From: Candidatus Zixiibacteriota bacterium
Lineage (GTDB): Bacteria > Zixibacteria > MSB-5A5 > GN15 > FEB-12
Assembly: GCA_028289585.1 (NCBI GenBank)
Contig: JANQPI010000020.1
Location: 470,039-534,038 of the forward strand
Direction of reading: 5' to 3'
Length of the DNA: 64,000 bases
Under the pieces are notes generated by a model. It was given only the letters and a program-made list of their open reading frames with translations, had not been told where the DNA came from and made no database searches. Position 1 is the stretch's first letter. Each line of letters opens with the position of its first letter. The position numbers were made by a program, and so were the translations under genes. This document shows positions 16,924-26,718 of this stretch, piece by piece.

Positions 16924-17931
16924 ATGGCAGGGGATGGTGTGGCGGGACCGTCGACGGGTGGCGGCACAAGCATCGCACGCACGATCGAGATTGCGCTGCG
17001 GCTAACGTTTCGGCAGCCCCGATTCTGGTGGTTTGCCGGGCTCAGCTGCCTGACGTTCTTCATCTACGTTCCGTTTTACATATTCGTTTTCGATCAGATG
17101 TTCCAGCATGTTCCCCAGCCATCGCCGCCACACGGGATGCCACTGCCGTACGACAGCTTCGGACCTGTATTCAACTTTGGTCTGTGGGCGATGAGCGCTG
17201 TCGCGGTAGCCTCGTTCATTGTCGTGGTATGGTGCTGGGCGACGCTGGCTGCGCGGATGGAAGCGGCGGCCAACGGCGAGCGATATAGCGTTCTCCAGGC
17301 GGCCAGCGACGGGACGACGCGATTCCCTCGCTCGTTCGTGGCCCTCCTGATCGGTTTGGGTCTGCCGTCCGTCGGCGGGGTGATCTACTTGTTGTCAATG
17401 CCCGGATTCATGTTCGGAACGCTCCCCGAACCACCTGACCCAGTGAAGATTATGCCAGTCTTTCTGGCCTTCATGGGACTTAATCTGATCACCTTGATTG
17501 GTGGCGGATGGTTAGTCGCCTGGCTCCTGCCGGCGTCGGTCATCTCGCAACGCTCCGGTCTCGGCTTTATCTCCGACGCTTTCGGGCTATCGGTGCGTCG
17601 CTGGCTCGCCACGCTTCTGTTGATCATCGGATGGCAGGGGGCAGCCGGCACGCTTGCCTACACACTCGCCTGGATAGTCATGCTGATTCTCGTTGGTCCG
17701 TTTGTCGCATTGGCGATCGCAACGCAGAGCATTGTTCTGGGTATTGTAGCGGGGATTCTGGCTATCGTTCTTGGCTACATGATTGTTGGTATTTACACGG
17801 TCGCGTTCATCAACGTTTACTCGCTGCTGTATATCGAATTCACCGGTGCGGGCAGTGCTGAGGTGGCGTATGCTACGCTGGCGCCACCGACCATCGAAAC
17901 CCCGCCGACAACATCGGCGACCGAAGGATAG
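16924..17931 (+). CDS. Multi-pass membrane protein, unknown (gene 1 of 4)
   Basis: 335 residues with about seven or eight hydrophobic segments (first about 35-56, then about 81-105, 138-158, 178-206 and a dense run from 235 to 310). No transporter or enzyme motif recognised. General layout (short cytosolic start, RQP/RYKALW-like entry, long loop after TM1) resembles the next gene, suggesting paralogy. It ends 3 nt before that gene. The divergent gap to the DUF4430 gene (84 bp) probably holds its promoter. Confidence 0.7.
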   Translation: MAGDGVAGPSTGGGTSIARTIEIALRLTFRQPRFWWFAGLSCLTFFIYVPFYIFVFDQMFQHVPQPSPPHGMPLPYDSFGPVFNFGLWAMSAVAVASFIVVVWCWATLAARMEAAANGERYSVLQAASDGTTRFPRSFVALLIGLGLPSVGGVIYLLSMPGFMFGTLPEPPDPVKIMPVFLAFMGLNLITLIGGGWLVAWLLPASVISQRSGLGFISDAFGLSVRRWLATLLLIIGWQGAAGTLAYTLAWIVMLILVGPFVALAIATQSIVLGIVAGILAIVLGYMIVGIYTVAFINVYSLLYIEFTGAGSAEVAYATLAPPTIETPPTTSATEG

Positions 17932-17934
17932 ACC

Positions 17935-18912
17935 ATGGATTACGGGCACCTTATTAATCGAGCACTCTCTCTAGCAGGACGCTATAAGGCGCTCTGGATC
18001 TTCGGCATGTTTGCGCTTACCGGACTGTCGAACAATGTCGATTTCTCGACTCCCATCGTCTTCGGAGAGGGCAATTTCATGGATCCGGAGACGATCGAGC
18101 AATTTGATCCAGAGATGCTCACTGCAATGTTCGAGGGGTTTTGGCCCGCGTTGGTAGCCCTGCTCCTGTTGAATCTGATTATGCAGCTGATTTCGCGACC
18201 CGCCTTGATCGATGCTGCCAATCGCATTCTGCGGGGTGGTACGTACTCGTTCGCGACGACCTGGTCGAGTGGGTTGAACTTCTTCTTCCGCTACCTTGGC
18301 CTGGCGCTGCTGATTCTGCTCATCATGATTGGTACGTTGATTGTAACAATCGCATTGTTTACTCTGATAGCCGCTGGTCTCGGCGCCGGTTTTGGGGGCG
18401 GTGGTGATAGTGCACCCGGCTTCATGCAGGGCTTGGGGGTCGTCATCGTCATCTTCTTCATCCTCATTGTCTTTCCACTCTTTCTGCTCCTCAGTTGGGC
18501 AGCATACACGATTCATGCCCTGGCTGCCCGCTCATTGGTTGTTCGTGACTCGGGGGTGTTTGATGCTTTGACCGAAGGCTGGCAACTGTTCTGGGGTAAT
18601 CTCGGCAAGTCGTTCCTGGTTGGGTTGATCTGGTTCCTGCTGATGATCGGAATGAGCATTCTGCTGGGGATAATCGGGCTTCTCCTCTATACACCGATCA
18701 ATATGGCGTTGGCAAATATGTTCGGTATGGGCGCAATGTATGTGATAGTAATGCTGCTGATTGGAATTCCCGTGACGTTTCTTGTCGGTGGATTCTTCGG
18801 CTGCTTCAGCGAGCACTATTACACGATCTTCTACCTGGAGCTCGTCGAGCCGGGGTCGACTGTCGAGCGTCTCGAATCGGAGATGACACCGCCTGCGCCG
18901 CCGACTGCTTGA
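17935..18912 (+). CDS. Multi-pass membrane protein, unknown (gene 2 of 4)
   Basis: 325 residues with about six membrane segments. The segment after TM3 is Gly-rich (GAGFGGGGDS). The region ARSLVVRDSGVFDALTEGW followed by a TM resembles the 'glycerophosphoryl diester phosphodiesterase membrane domain'/DUF975-like group of integral proteins, but the assignment is tentative. It follows gene 1 after 3 nt and is probably its paralogue. No catalytic residues recognised. Confidence 0.72.
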   Translation: MDYGHLINRALSLAGRYKALWIFGMFALTGLSNNVDFSTPIVFGEGNFMDPETIEQFDPEMLTAMFEGFWPALVALLLLNLIMQLISRPALIDAANRILRGGTYSFATTWSSGLNFFFRYLGLALLILLIMIGTLIVTIALFTLIAAGLGAGFGGGGDSAPGFMQGLGVVIVIFFILIVFPLFLLLSWAAYTIHALAARSLVVRDSGVFDALTEGWQLFWGNLGKSFLVGLIWFLLMIGMSILLGIIGLLLYTPINMALANMFGMGAMYVIVMLLIGIPVTFLVGGFFGCFSEHYYTIFYLELVEPGSTVERLESEMTPPAPPTA

Positions 18913-18988
18913 AGAGAGTAAGTACGGAGACTGGATCCGCGACGGAGTCATCTTTAGTCTCCTCCGGCCTCACCTCTGGCTGGCAGGG

Positions 18989-19669
18989 TTGCTTTCCGAC
19001 GGCAAACTGCCGCTGGTGCTGCTGTTCATTTTTCCAGGCCACTACCTGATTACCGGTGATCAACAGTTTCTGGAGTTGATTCGCATGCTCCCTCCGAACG
19101 GATGGGAATGGCTCGTTGTGGCCCTTGCCTTTCTCGCAACGCATGTCCTGGCATTGCCGCCGTTGATTTCCGCCGGTCGCATCTCGACGATTACATCGTA
19201 CCGTCGTCTGCCACGACTACTGCTCCCCTATCTGATCGTTGCGCTCGCGGTAGCCGGGTTCGCGTCGTTCGCCTGGCTGCTGCTGCGTATCGTCGAGCCA
19301 CCCTTCGACCGACTTGCCCTTGGCCTCTGGTTGGTGTTTGGTCTTGCCCTTACGCCGGCCCTTCTGGCACGACTGATTATCATCGAACGAACACTGATTC
19401 TCGAGCCCGCTCCCAGCCTTATGCTTCTGAGCCGACTTAGCCAGGCGTTAACCGGAATGCGTCGACCACTTTTCGTCTTCGCCATATTCTCAACGGCGGC
19501 GTTCGGCCTGATGATCGTTCTCCTGGGCGTGATCGGTGAGCTTTTCAGCTCTCTGTTTGGAAGCGGTTGGACCTTGCTGGCGATGCTGATCCCTCTTGGC
19601 ATTGTCGGGGTGGCGTTCAACGCCATGGCAACGACCGTCTATCGCTCGGTCTGGCCGGATCGGGATTGA
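18989..19669 (+). CDS. Multi-pass membrane protein, unknown (gene 3 of 4)
   Basis: 226 residues as drawn from a TTG at 18989. The open frame continues upstream to a CTG at 18905 overlapping the previous stop; those extra residues (IRDGVIFSLLRPHLWLAG) look protein-like, so the true start is uncertain. About five hydrophobic segments. The second half (RLIIIERTLILEPAPSLMLL) resembles the corresponding region of genes 1-2. Function unknown. Confidence 0.6.
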   Translation: MLSDGKLPLVLLFIFPGHYLITGDQQFLELIRMLPPNGWEWLVVALAFLATHVLALPPLISAGRISTITSYRRLPRLLLPYLIVALAVAGFASFAWLLLRIVEPPFDRLALGLWLVFGLALTPALLARLIIIERTLILEPAPSLMLLSRLSQALTGMRRPLFVFAIFSTAAFGLMIVLLGVIGELFSSLFGSGWTLLAMLIPLGIVGVAFNAMATTVYRSVWPDRD

Positions 19670-19708
19670 GACTTGTGCGTCTCGCGGGTGAGGCCAATCT
19701 TTGGCGAC

Positions 19709-20914
19709 ATGGTGCCTTTGCGACGTAGACTTGCACTCGCGCTGGGGAGTCTTATGCTCCTCGCGATAGCGGCTTCTGCCCAACCTGACCCAACGACCGA
19801 TCCTGATGATCCGATTGGCCCGGCCGTTCCGTTTGGGCCGGTTGCCCCAATGCCATTGCCGGTTGGCCCGGTGGTGGAACTCGACCTCACGAGTGCGTCT
19901 CTGCAGGCGTCACTCTACCCCGACTATTATCGGACCCGTCTTGCCGCATCCGATTTGAGCTGGCTTCGCCGCAACGATACGGCCTGGCAAACGTGGTGGT
20001 ACGCGCAGCGCGACACGATTGTCGGAACACTGATTAAGCTCGCCGGCATGAGTTGGTCGGCCGACACGCTCCGTGTGCAAGTGCTCCGGTATTATCCGTC
20101 GCCGGGCTCACACGATCCGCTGATTCTCCCGCGCGGTGGTGTCAAGAGAGGACCGGTGATTGAGGTGGTTCCAGGTGGCGTCGGTGCGATGTTCCACGTC
20201 ACCTATCTGCTCGCGCGTCGACTGTTGACCGATGTCGTTCGGTATGGGTCGGCGTCGATCGACGATGGTGTTCGCCTCCATCCTCTCCTGCGGGCATCCC
20301 CGTTCCGCCGTGACAATCTCGCGATGCTGCTCACCATGGCGGTTTGCGATTCTCTGGTGGGTGTCGATTCGACGCGCGCGATTTATCGTTCGTCGTTCTG
20401 GCGGAAGTACCATCCGGGACGTGCCCAGTTCGAGGGGCTATTGCTCGATCAATGGCAGCTGACACCAGGTGGAACACTGGCCGGTTGGCTCTCGATTGAA
20501 CCGTATGCCTCCGAGTTGGTACGAGCAACCAACCCACCTCGTCGGCCGACAACGGATGAGCAGACGATCGGAGCTGATTTCGCGGAGATTCCGGTCGATG
20601 GCGTCCTCGGTATCGCAGTTCGGCAGGAAGGTAATGGTGGGCTGGTTGTCTCAGCGGTCGATCCTGCCCGGGTTGGTGGGGCGGCCGGTTTGGCACCGGG
20701 GGATCGCTTCGTGTTTGTCGACGGTCAACGTCCGCGAACCCACCGTCAGCTGATCGACTATCTGTTGACCGGTTACGACAATGGCGCGGCGCGCGTGACA
20801 ATCGAGCGGGAGGGTGAACGCCAGACGCTCTATCTCTTCCCGCAATTCATCGGCCCCCAACCGCCGGTACCGGCCGGGCCGGCGGCACCGTTCTTCCCCA
20901 ATCTCGACCAATAA
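19709..20914 (+). CDS. Secreted PDZ-domain protein (gene 4 of 4)
   Basis: 401 residues from ATG 19709, giving a clean signal peptide (RRRLALALGSLMLLAIAASA). A Pro/Asp-rich stretch follows, then a domain of about 220 residues that I do not recognise, and a PDZ domain near the C-terminus (about 285-375; VSAVDPARVGGAAGLAPGDR, VFVDGQRP). No protease triad. A periplasmic partner of the three membrane proteins upstream is plausible from synteny. The frame from 19673 would put extra residues before the signal. Confidence 0.72.
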   Translation: MVPLRRRLALALGSLMLLAIAASAQPDPTTDPDDPIGPAVPFGPVAPMPLPVGPVVELDLTSASLQASLYPDYYRTRLAASDLSWLRRNDTAWQTWWYAQRDTIVGTLIKLAGMSWSADTLRVQVLRYYPSPGSHDPLILPRGGVKRGPVIEVVPGGVGAMFHVTYLLARRLLTDVVRYGSASIDDGVRLHPLLRASPFRRDNLAMLLTMAVCDSLVGVDSTRAIYRSSFWRKYHPGRAQFEGLLLDQWQLTPGGTLAGWLSIEPYASELVRATNPPRRPTTDEQTIGADFAEIPVDGVLGIAVRQEGNGGLVVSAVDPARVGGAAGLAPGDRFVFVDGQRPRTHRQLIDYLLTGYDNGAARVTIEREGERQTLYLFPQFIGPQPPVPAGPAAPFFPNLDQ

Positions 20915-20915
20915 A

Positions 20916-20945
20916 ATAGCCCGCTCATCATGACAAGCGGGCTAT
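20916..20945 (-). terminator. Terminator of the basic Myb-like gene
   Basis: A perfect 10-bp stem (ATAGCCCGCT/AGCGGGCTAT, loop of 10) followed on the minus strand by TTTTAT. It lies 30 bp beyond the minus-strand gene and 2 bp after the PDZ gene stop, so it separates convergent genes. Confidence 0.75.
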
Positions 20946-20975
20946 GAGTGAACGTCTCTGTCCGTGAGACGGTTC

Positions 20976-21449
20976 TTAGCGGCTGCGACGACGCGGCGCG
21001 TTACGACGACCCATCGAGCGCTTCTTCGGCGAGGCAAAGCGGGCGCGGGTGGTCGAACGACGAACGCCACTCCGGCGGTTGGCCGGCTTCGGAGCGTTCT
21101 TCGGGCTGTTGGCGCGCCAGACGGACGGCTTCGCCTTCTTAACATTCAGATCGCTCGCTTTGTAGCGAACCGAGTAGACCGTACGACCGAGCTGACGAGC
21201 AACCCAAGCGGTCGGCTGCGTGCGGTAGTGCTTGCGCAGGAACGCGATGTCCTGACGGGTCCAGACATTACCACCATTGGCGCCGCGACGCGGGCTCTTG
21301 GCGTTGGCCGAACGACGGGTGGTCGGGCGGGAGACCGCACGACGGGTCGTGGCACGACGGGTGGTGGCGCGGCGCGGGAAAGCGCTGCGGCCGGCAGCAC
21401 GACGCGTGGTCGCTTTGCGAGTCCGGGTACGAGTTTTCCGAATAGCCAT
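20976..21449 (-). CDS. Histone-like basic protein with Myb/SANT-like core
   Basis: 157 residues from ATG 21449, with a good ribosome site (AAGGAG). The first 60 residues are almost only Arg, Thr, Ala and Ser (repeats such as RRATTRRATTRRA). A single folded core (about 63-105: WTRQDIAFLRKHYRTQ, VARQLGRTVYSVRYKAS) resembles Myb/SANT helix-turn-helix units. The tail (about 115-157) is again Arg/Lys/Pro-rich. Basic tails on a DNA-binding core suggest a nucleoid-associated protein acting like bacterial H1-type proteins. It is monocistronic with its own terminator. The role is inferred from composition. Confidence 0.78.
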   Translation of the reverse strand: MAIRKTRTRTRKATTRRAAGRSAFPRRATTRRATTRRAVSRPTTRRSANAKSPRRGANGGNVWTRQDIAFLRKHYRTQPTAWVARQLGRTVYSVRYKASDLNVKKAKPSVWRANSPKNAPKPANRRSGVRRSTTRARFASPKKRSMGRRNAPRRRSR

Positions 21450-21776
21450 TGTCAACTCCTTGAGTTGGGTTCCTGAGTGCGGCCGAGATCTGGCTGAGTC
21501 TCATCCCGCGCTTAACTAGCGTTTTCGCTATCGATTCTATCGGCGGGTCGATAAGATTCTTAACCCCAAGACCTTACCTTTCTGGGCCACACACTCGGAG
21601 CGTCACGCCCCGTCACCCACCCCGGCAACGATCCCTGTCACCACTGCAATCTGCACGATTGCGGTTACGTCAGATGCCGGGGGAACCCAATACTGCCGCA
21701 TGTAAGTTGTTGTTGTACAATGATATGGTAGCGTACTGCCGTTTTTAGATGGTATCCGACAGCGGCGCGTGATACC
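21450..21776. other. Intergenic region between divergent genes
   Basis: No gene supported. It must hold the promoters of the basic Myb-like gene (minus) and the AI-2E-type permease (plus). A TACAATGATATGG run near 21715-21728 is AT-rich enough to be a -10 region for the plus gene, but I cannot pair it with a convincing -35. Confidence 0.4.
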
Positions 21777-22895
21777 ATGGCGACGGAGGCTGTTGTGAAG
21801 CGCGACTTTCTGTATACGATCGTTTTTCTGGTTATCGCCGCGGCGGTCTTCTATGGTTTTTTTGCCCTCCTTGCCCCGTTTTTTGTCCCGCTCGCCTGGG
21901 CGACGGTCTTTGCAATTCTCTTTTATCCGATGTACGTGCGACTCAAACGCCGCTTCCGGTCGGGTAACATCGCCTCCGGAGTCTCCGTTCTCATCGTCGC
22001 ACTGCTGATCCTCGGACCGTTCGGGTGGCTCGGTACCATGGTCGTCATACAGGCGACCGAGGCGATTCAACGCGTCAATGAACTCTATCGATCGGGCGAG
22101 CTCGCCGAACTCTTGTCGCCTAACGTCTCGTGGCTGGAGGGCATCTGGAATCAAATCGGTCAGTGGGTCGATCTGCAGCAATTGAATCTCGAAGAGCTGG
22201 CGCGACAGGGCATCGATCGCATTGGCTCGATCATCGTCGAGCAATCGGGCTGGGTTGTCTCCAACGCCGTGACGTCGGTCTTCTACTTCGCGATCATCCT
22301 CTTTACGCTGTTCTATTTCTTCCGCGACGGTCGCGTTCTGGTCAACCGGGTCAAGCGGCTCATTCCACTCGCGCCGGAGCAGGTGGCAACAACGTTTCGC
22401 AAACTACAGGACGTTATCAACGCGACGATGTACGGCGGTGTCTTGATCGCGCTGTTTCAGGGGTTCCTGGGTGGGCTTATGTTCTGGATCGTTGGGCTGC
22501 CGTCGCCGATTTTCTGGGGCGCGGTGATGGCGATCCTGTCAATCATTCCGTTCATCGGCGCCTTCCTGGTTTATGTCCCGGCCGGAATCATTCTGATTAT
22601 CACCGGTTCGGTCTGGCAGGGAATTCTGGTGATTGCGATCGGGACGGTCGTCATTTCCCAGTCGGATAATGTCCTTCGGCCGTATCTCGTTTCCGGTCGC
22701 ACGCAGATGCACCCGGGATTGCTCTTCTTCGCGATCATGGGTGGCATTGGCCTTTTCGGTCTGCTCGGCCTAGTCGTTGGTCCGCTGATCGCGGCGGTGA
22801 CCCTCACGATGGTCAACGTGATCGAACTGAAGCTCAACGAGGAGCGCGGGTTCCCGGCGATCATCGATGATCCCCACGCCCCAACCGAATCCTAA
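21777..22895 (+). CDS. AI-2E/YdiK family permease
   Basis: 372-residue membrane protein of the AI-2E transporter family. Two N-terminal TM segments (about 10-50), a TM pair about 68-90, a large soluble loop (about 95-160), then TMs to residue 350. Family blocks are present: FVPLAWATVFAILFYPMY, FFRDGRVLVNRV, NATMYGGVLIALFQGFLGGL and VGPLIAAVTLTM. Members export varied substrates or act as Na+/H+ antiporters; the actual substrate cannot be predicted. A strong terminator follows. Confidence 0.9.
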   Translation: MATEAVVKRDFLYTIVFLVIAAAVFYGFFALLAPFFVPLAWATVFAILFYPMYVRLKRRFRSGNIASGVSVLIVALLILGPFGWLGTMVVIQATEAIQRVNELYRSGELAELLSPNVSWLEGIWNQIGQWVDLQQLNLEELARQGIDRIGSIIVEQSGWVVSNAVTSVFYFAIILFTLFYFFRDGRVLVNRVKRLIPLAPEQVATTFRKLQDVINATMYGGVLIALFQGFLGGLMFWIVGLPSPIFWGAVMAILSIIPFIGAFLVYVPAGIILIITGSVWQGILVIAIGTVVISQSDNVLRPYLVSGRTQMHPGLLFFAIMGGIGLFGLLGLVVGPLIAAVTLTMVNVIELKLNEERGFPAIIDDPHAPTES

Positions 22896-22941
22896 CCTCC
22901 GCGCTGCTTGTCTTTCGACGACAATGACGTATCTTACATTA

Positions 22942-22975
22942 GCGATAGGGGCACTGCCCCCTGTCGGTTTTTTTT
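22942..22975 (+). terminator. Rho-independent terminator after the AI-2E-type gene
   Basis: The stem CGATAGGGG/CCCCCTGTCG (one wobble) around a short loop is followed by eight T residues (22968-22975). It lies about 45 bp after the permease stop and 30 bp before the next start. Confidence 0.82.
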
Positions 22976-23005
22976 GTGACCTGAAACGGGATTACCTGAC
23001 CTGAT

Positions 23006-24064
23006 ATGACCGGCAAACGAGTTCTGATCACCGGCGGCGCCGGTTTCCTCGGCTACCATACCGCGAATAATCTCGCCCATCGCGGGGTGCCGTTTATCGC
23101 GTGCAATGATATCGCGGATTTCTTCTCGGATGAATACCCCGATGGTACGCTGTTGACCAAAGTCGACGTTCGGGATCGCGACGCGATGGCGAAACTGATT
23201 CGCGACAACAAGATCGACATCATCATTCACTGCGCCGCTGCGCTCCCGCTCTGGCCGCGCGAGGAGATCATGTCGACCAACATCGACGGTCTCCGGATTA
23301 CGCTCGAGGAGGCGCGCAAGGCGAACGTCGAACGCGTGATCTTCATCAGCTCCACCGCGGTCTACGGAGTCCCCGAAAAGCATCCGCTCGTCGAGACTGA
23401 TCCGGTCGAGGGTGTCGGTGCGTACGGTGAATCAAAAATCGCTGGCGAGCAGGTCTGCGTTGAGTTTCGCGAAGCGGGGATGTGTATTCCCGTCATTCGC
23501 CCGAAGACGTTCATCGGTACCGCGCGATTAGGCGTGTTTCAGATTCTGTACGACTGGGTCGATTCCGGCAAACGGATTCCGATTATCGGCAAAGGTGACA
23601 ATCTTTATCAGTTGCTCGAAGTGTCGGATCTGATCGAGGCGATCTGGCTGGCGGGAATTGCTCCCGCCGATGTTGCCAATGATGTCTTCAACGTCGGCGC
23701 CCAAACGTTCCAGCAGGTGCGCCAGGATGTCGGCGCGCTGTGCGACTACGCCGGGTCGGGATCGACTGTGCTTCCGACACCAGCTCCTCTGGTAAAAGGT
23801 GCTTTAGCAGTCTTCGAGTTCATGAAACTGTCGCCGCTCTACAAGTGGGTCTACGGCACGGCCGACAAAGACTCGTTTGTTTCGACCGAAAAGATCGAAC
23901 AGAAACTCGGCTGGAAGTCAAAGTACTCGAACGAGGACGCCCTTAAGACATCGCACCAGTGGTATCTGGAGCACAAAGATGAGCTCGAACACGCCTCGTC
24001 AGGGGTGACTCATCGCGTCGGCTGGGATCAGGGGATCCTGAAGTTTTTCAAGCGCTTTATGTAG
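23006..24064 (+). CDS. NAD-dependent epimerase/dehydratase (extended SDR)
   Basis: 352 residues. The N-terminal Rossmann motif is LITGGAGFLGYH (7-18). ISSTAVYGVPE supplies the catalytic Ser/Thr region and AYGESKIAGE the YxxxK pair (Tyr-x3-Lys). The second half fits a nucleotide-sugar or sterol-type extended SDR. Probable substrates are UDP- or dTDP-sugars, but none is indicated. Monocistronic: a terminator precedes it and a repeat cluster follows it. Confidence 0.85.
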   Translation: MTGKRVLITGGAGFLGYHTANNLAHRGVPFIACNDIADFFSDEYPDGTLLTKVDVRDRDAMAKLIRDNKIDIIIHCAAALPLWPREEIMSTNIDGLRITLEEARKANVERVIFISSTAVYGVPEKHPLVETDPVEGVGAYGESKIAGEQVCVEFREAGMCIPVIRPKTFIGTARLGVFQILYDWVDSGKRIPIIGKGDNLYQLLEVSDLIEAIWLAGIAPADVANDVFNVGAQTFQQVRQDVGALCDYAGSGSTVLPTPAPLVKGALAVFEFMKLSPLYKWVYGTADKDSFVSTEKIEQKLGWKSKYSNEDALKTSHQWYLEHKDELEHASSGVTHRVGWDQGILKFFKRFM

Positions 24065-24083
24065 GTAGCACAGCTAACTTTCG

Positions 24084-24440
24084 TTGGGTCATTCCGTCGA
24101 AAGACGGAATCCAGAGTTCTCTTTTTCCGACGCAAGACTGGATCCCCGCCTGCGCGGGGATGACACTCGCTGGGTGCTCTTTGTGGGCGGCAGGTGTCCC
24201 CACCTGCCCCTCTGGGCGACGGCACACAAGACCGTCATTCCGTCGAAAGACGGAATCCAGGTGTTCGTTAGTCCAAATGCAAGACTGAATCCCCGCCTGC
24301 GTCCCTCGTCAAGCTCGGGACAGGCTAATGATGACAGTCGAGGACGGGGCAGGTGAGGCTTGTCCTGAGCTTGCCGAAAGGACACCTGCCGCCCGCGGAA
24401 AGATCGACCCGGCAGCCGAGGGCGACTGCCGGGCACAGTA
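24084..24440. repeat. REP/BIME-like repeat cluster 2
   Basis: Occupies the gene-free gap 24065-24445. A GTCATTCCGTCG/ACGGAATCCAG hairpin (about 24089-24115) faces CTGGATCCCC/GGGGATGAC (about 24138-24164) as an inverted pair. A GGGCGGCAGGTGTCCCC module (about 24184), a second GTCATTCC REP (about 24234-24260), a truncated REP (about 24287-24303), a GGGGCAGGTGAGG...CACCTGCCGCCC module with an inserted segment (about 24346-24396) and a CCCGGCAG/CTGCCGGG hairpin (about 24412-24437) follow. The last may end the enolase transcript. The same modules occur at 2.9-3.2 and 5.36-5.77 kb. Confidence 0.8.
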
Positions 24441-24445
24441 AGCGG

Positions 24446-26103
<1,658 letters not shown>

Positions 26104-26403
26104 ATGAAGAATCTGTACGTTGGCAACCTCTCCTACACCCTGTCGGAGGATGAACTGCGGAGCGCGTTTGAGCAATTTGGCGAAATCGCTTCCTGCCGGA
26201 TCATTCGGGACCGTCAGACTGGTGACTCGCGCGGTTTCGGCTTTGTCGAAATGGCGACCGATGAGGCTGCCCAGGCAGCGATGGACAATCTGAACGGCGC
26301 CGAAGTCGGCGGCCGTCGGCTGCGCATCAACGAAGCTCAGCCGAAAGAGGATTTCCGTGGTGGTGGTGGCCGTGGTCCCCGTCCGCCGCGCGACGGCGAG
26401 TAA
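26104..26403 (+). CDS. RRM-domain RNA-binding protein
   Basis: 99 residues. One RNA-recognition motif: RNP2 LYVGNL (4-9) and RNP1 RGFGFVEM (41-48), followed by a Gly/Arg/Pro-rich tail (GGGGRGPRPPRDGE). This is the Rbp/cold-inducible RRM type found in cyanobacteria and many other bacteria. Acts on RNA in the cytoplasm, probably as a chaperone. It has its own terminator. Confidence 0.93.
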   Translation: MKNLYVGNLSYTLSEDELRSAFEQFGEIASCRIIRDRQTGDSRGFGFVEMATDEAAQAAMDNLNGAEVGGRRLRINEAQPKEDFRGGGGRGPRPPRDGE

Positions 26404-26430
26404 GCCGCCCGTTCCATCCGCACAAATGCC

Positions 26431-26458
26431 AGCCGGGGTCTTCTGACCCCGGCTTTTT
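26431..26458 (+). terminator. Rho-independent terminator of the RRM gene
   Basis: A perfect 10-bp stem AGCCGGGGTC/GACCCCGGCT with a TTCT loop, running into TTTTT. Confidence 0.9.
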
Positions 26459-26520
26459 CTGTGCCGCGACGCTGCCGTTTGAGCCTTGATCGGCACGCAT
26501 CCGGCCCCTTGTATGCGGGT

Positions 26521-26718
26521 ATGGATCGCGACGAGTCGAGCTTTCTGTGTGCCTGCTGTGGCGAGGCGAACGACCTCTTTATCGATCAGTCGGGCGGCGA
26601 TCGCCAGACACTCATTGAGGACTGTGCGGTCTGCTGCCGGCCGAATGTCGTCTCGATTTCGTTCAACCCGTTTGCCGATCGCTATGATATCGAGGTAACG
26701 CTCGAGGGGCGGGATTAG
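26521..26718 (+). CDS. CPXCG-type Cys-rich small protein
   Basis: 65 residues from ATG 26521. CACCGE and, 29 residues later, CAVCCRP form the paired Cys motifs of the CPXCG family, with the conserved IDQSGGDRQTLIEDC between them; the usual first Pro-x is Ala-Cys here. Probably binds zinc; cellular role unknown. The next gene starts at the base after its stop. Confidence 0.85.
   Translation: MDRDESSFLCACCGEANDLFIDQSGGDRQTLIEDCAVCCRPNVVSISFNPFADRYDIEVTLEGRD

Noticed and set aside
20964-21476. 170-residue plus-strand frame opposite the basic Myb-like gene
   Set aside because: Shadow of the Arg-rich coding strand; the minus-strand gene has a clear ribosome site and a folded core.
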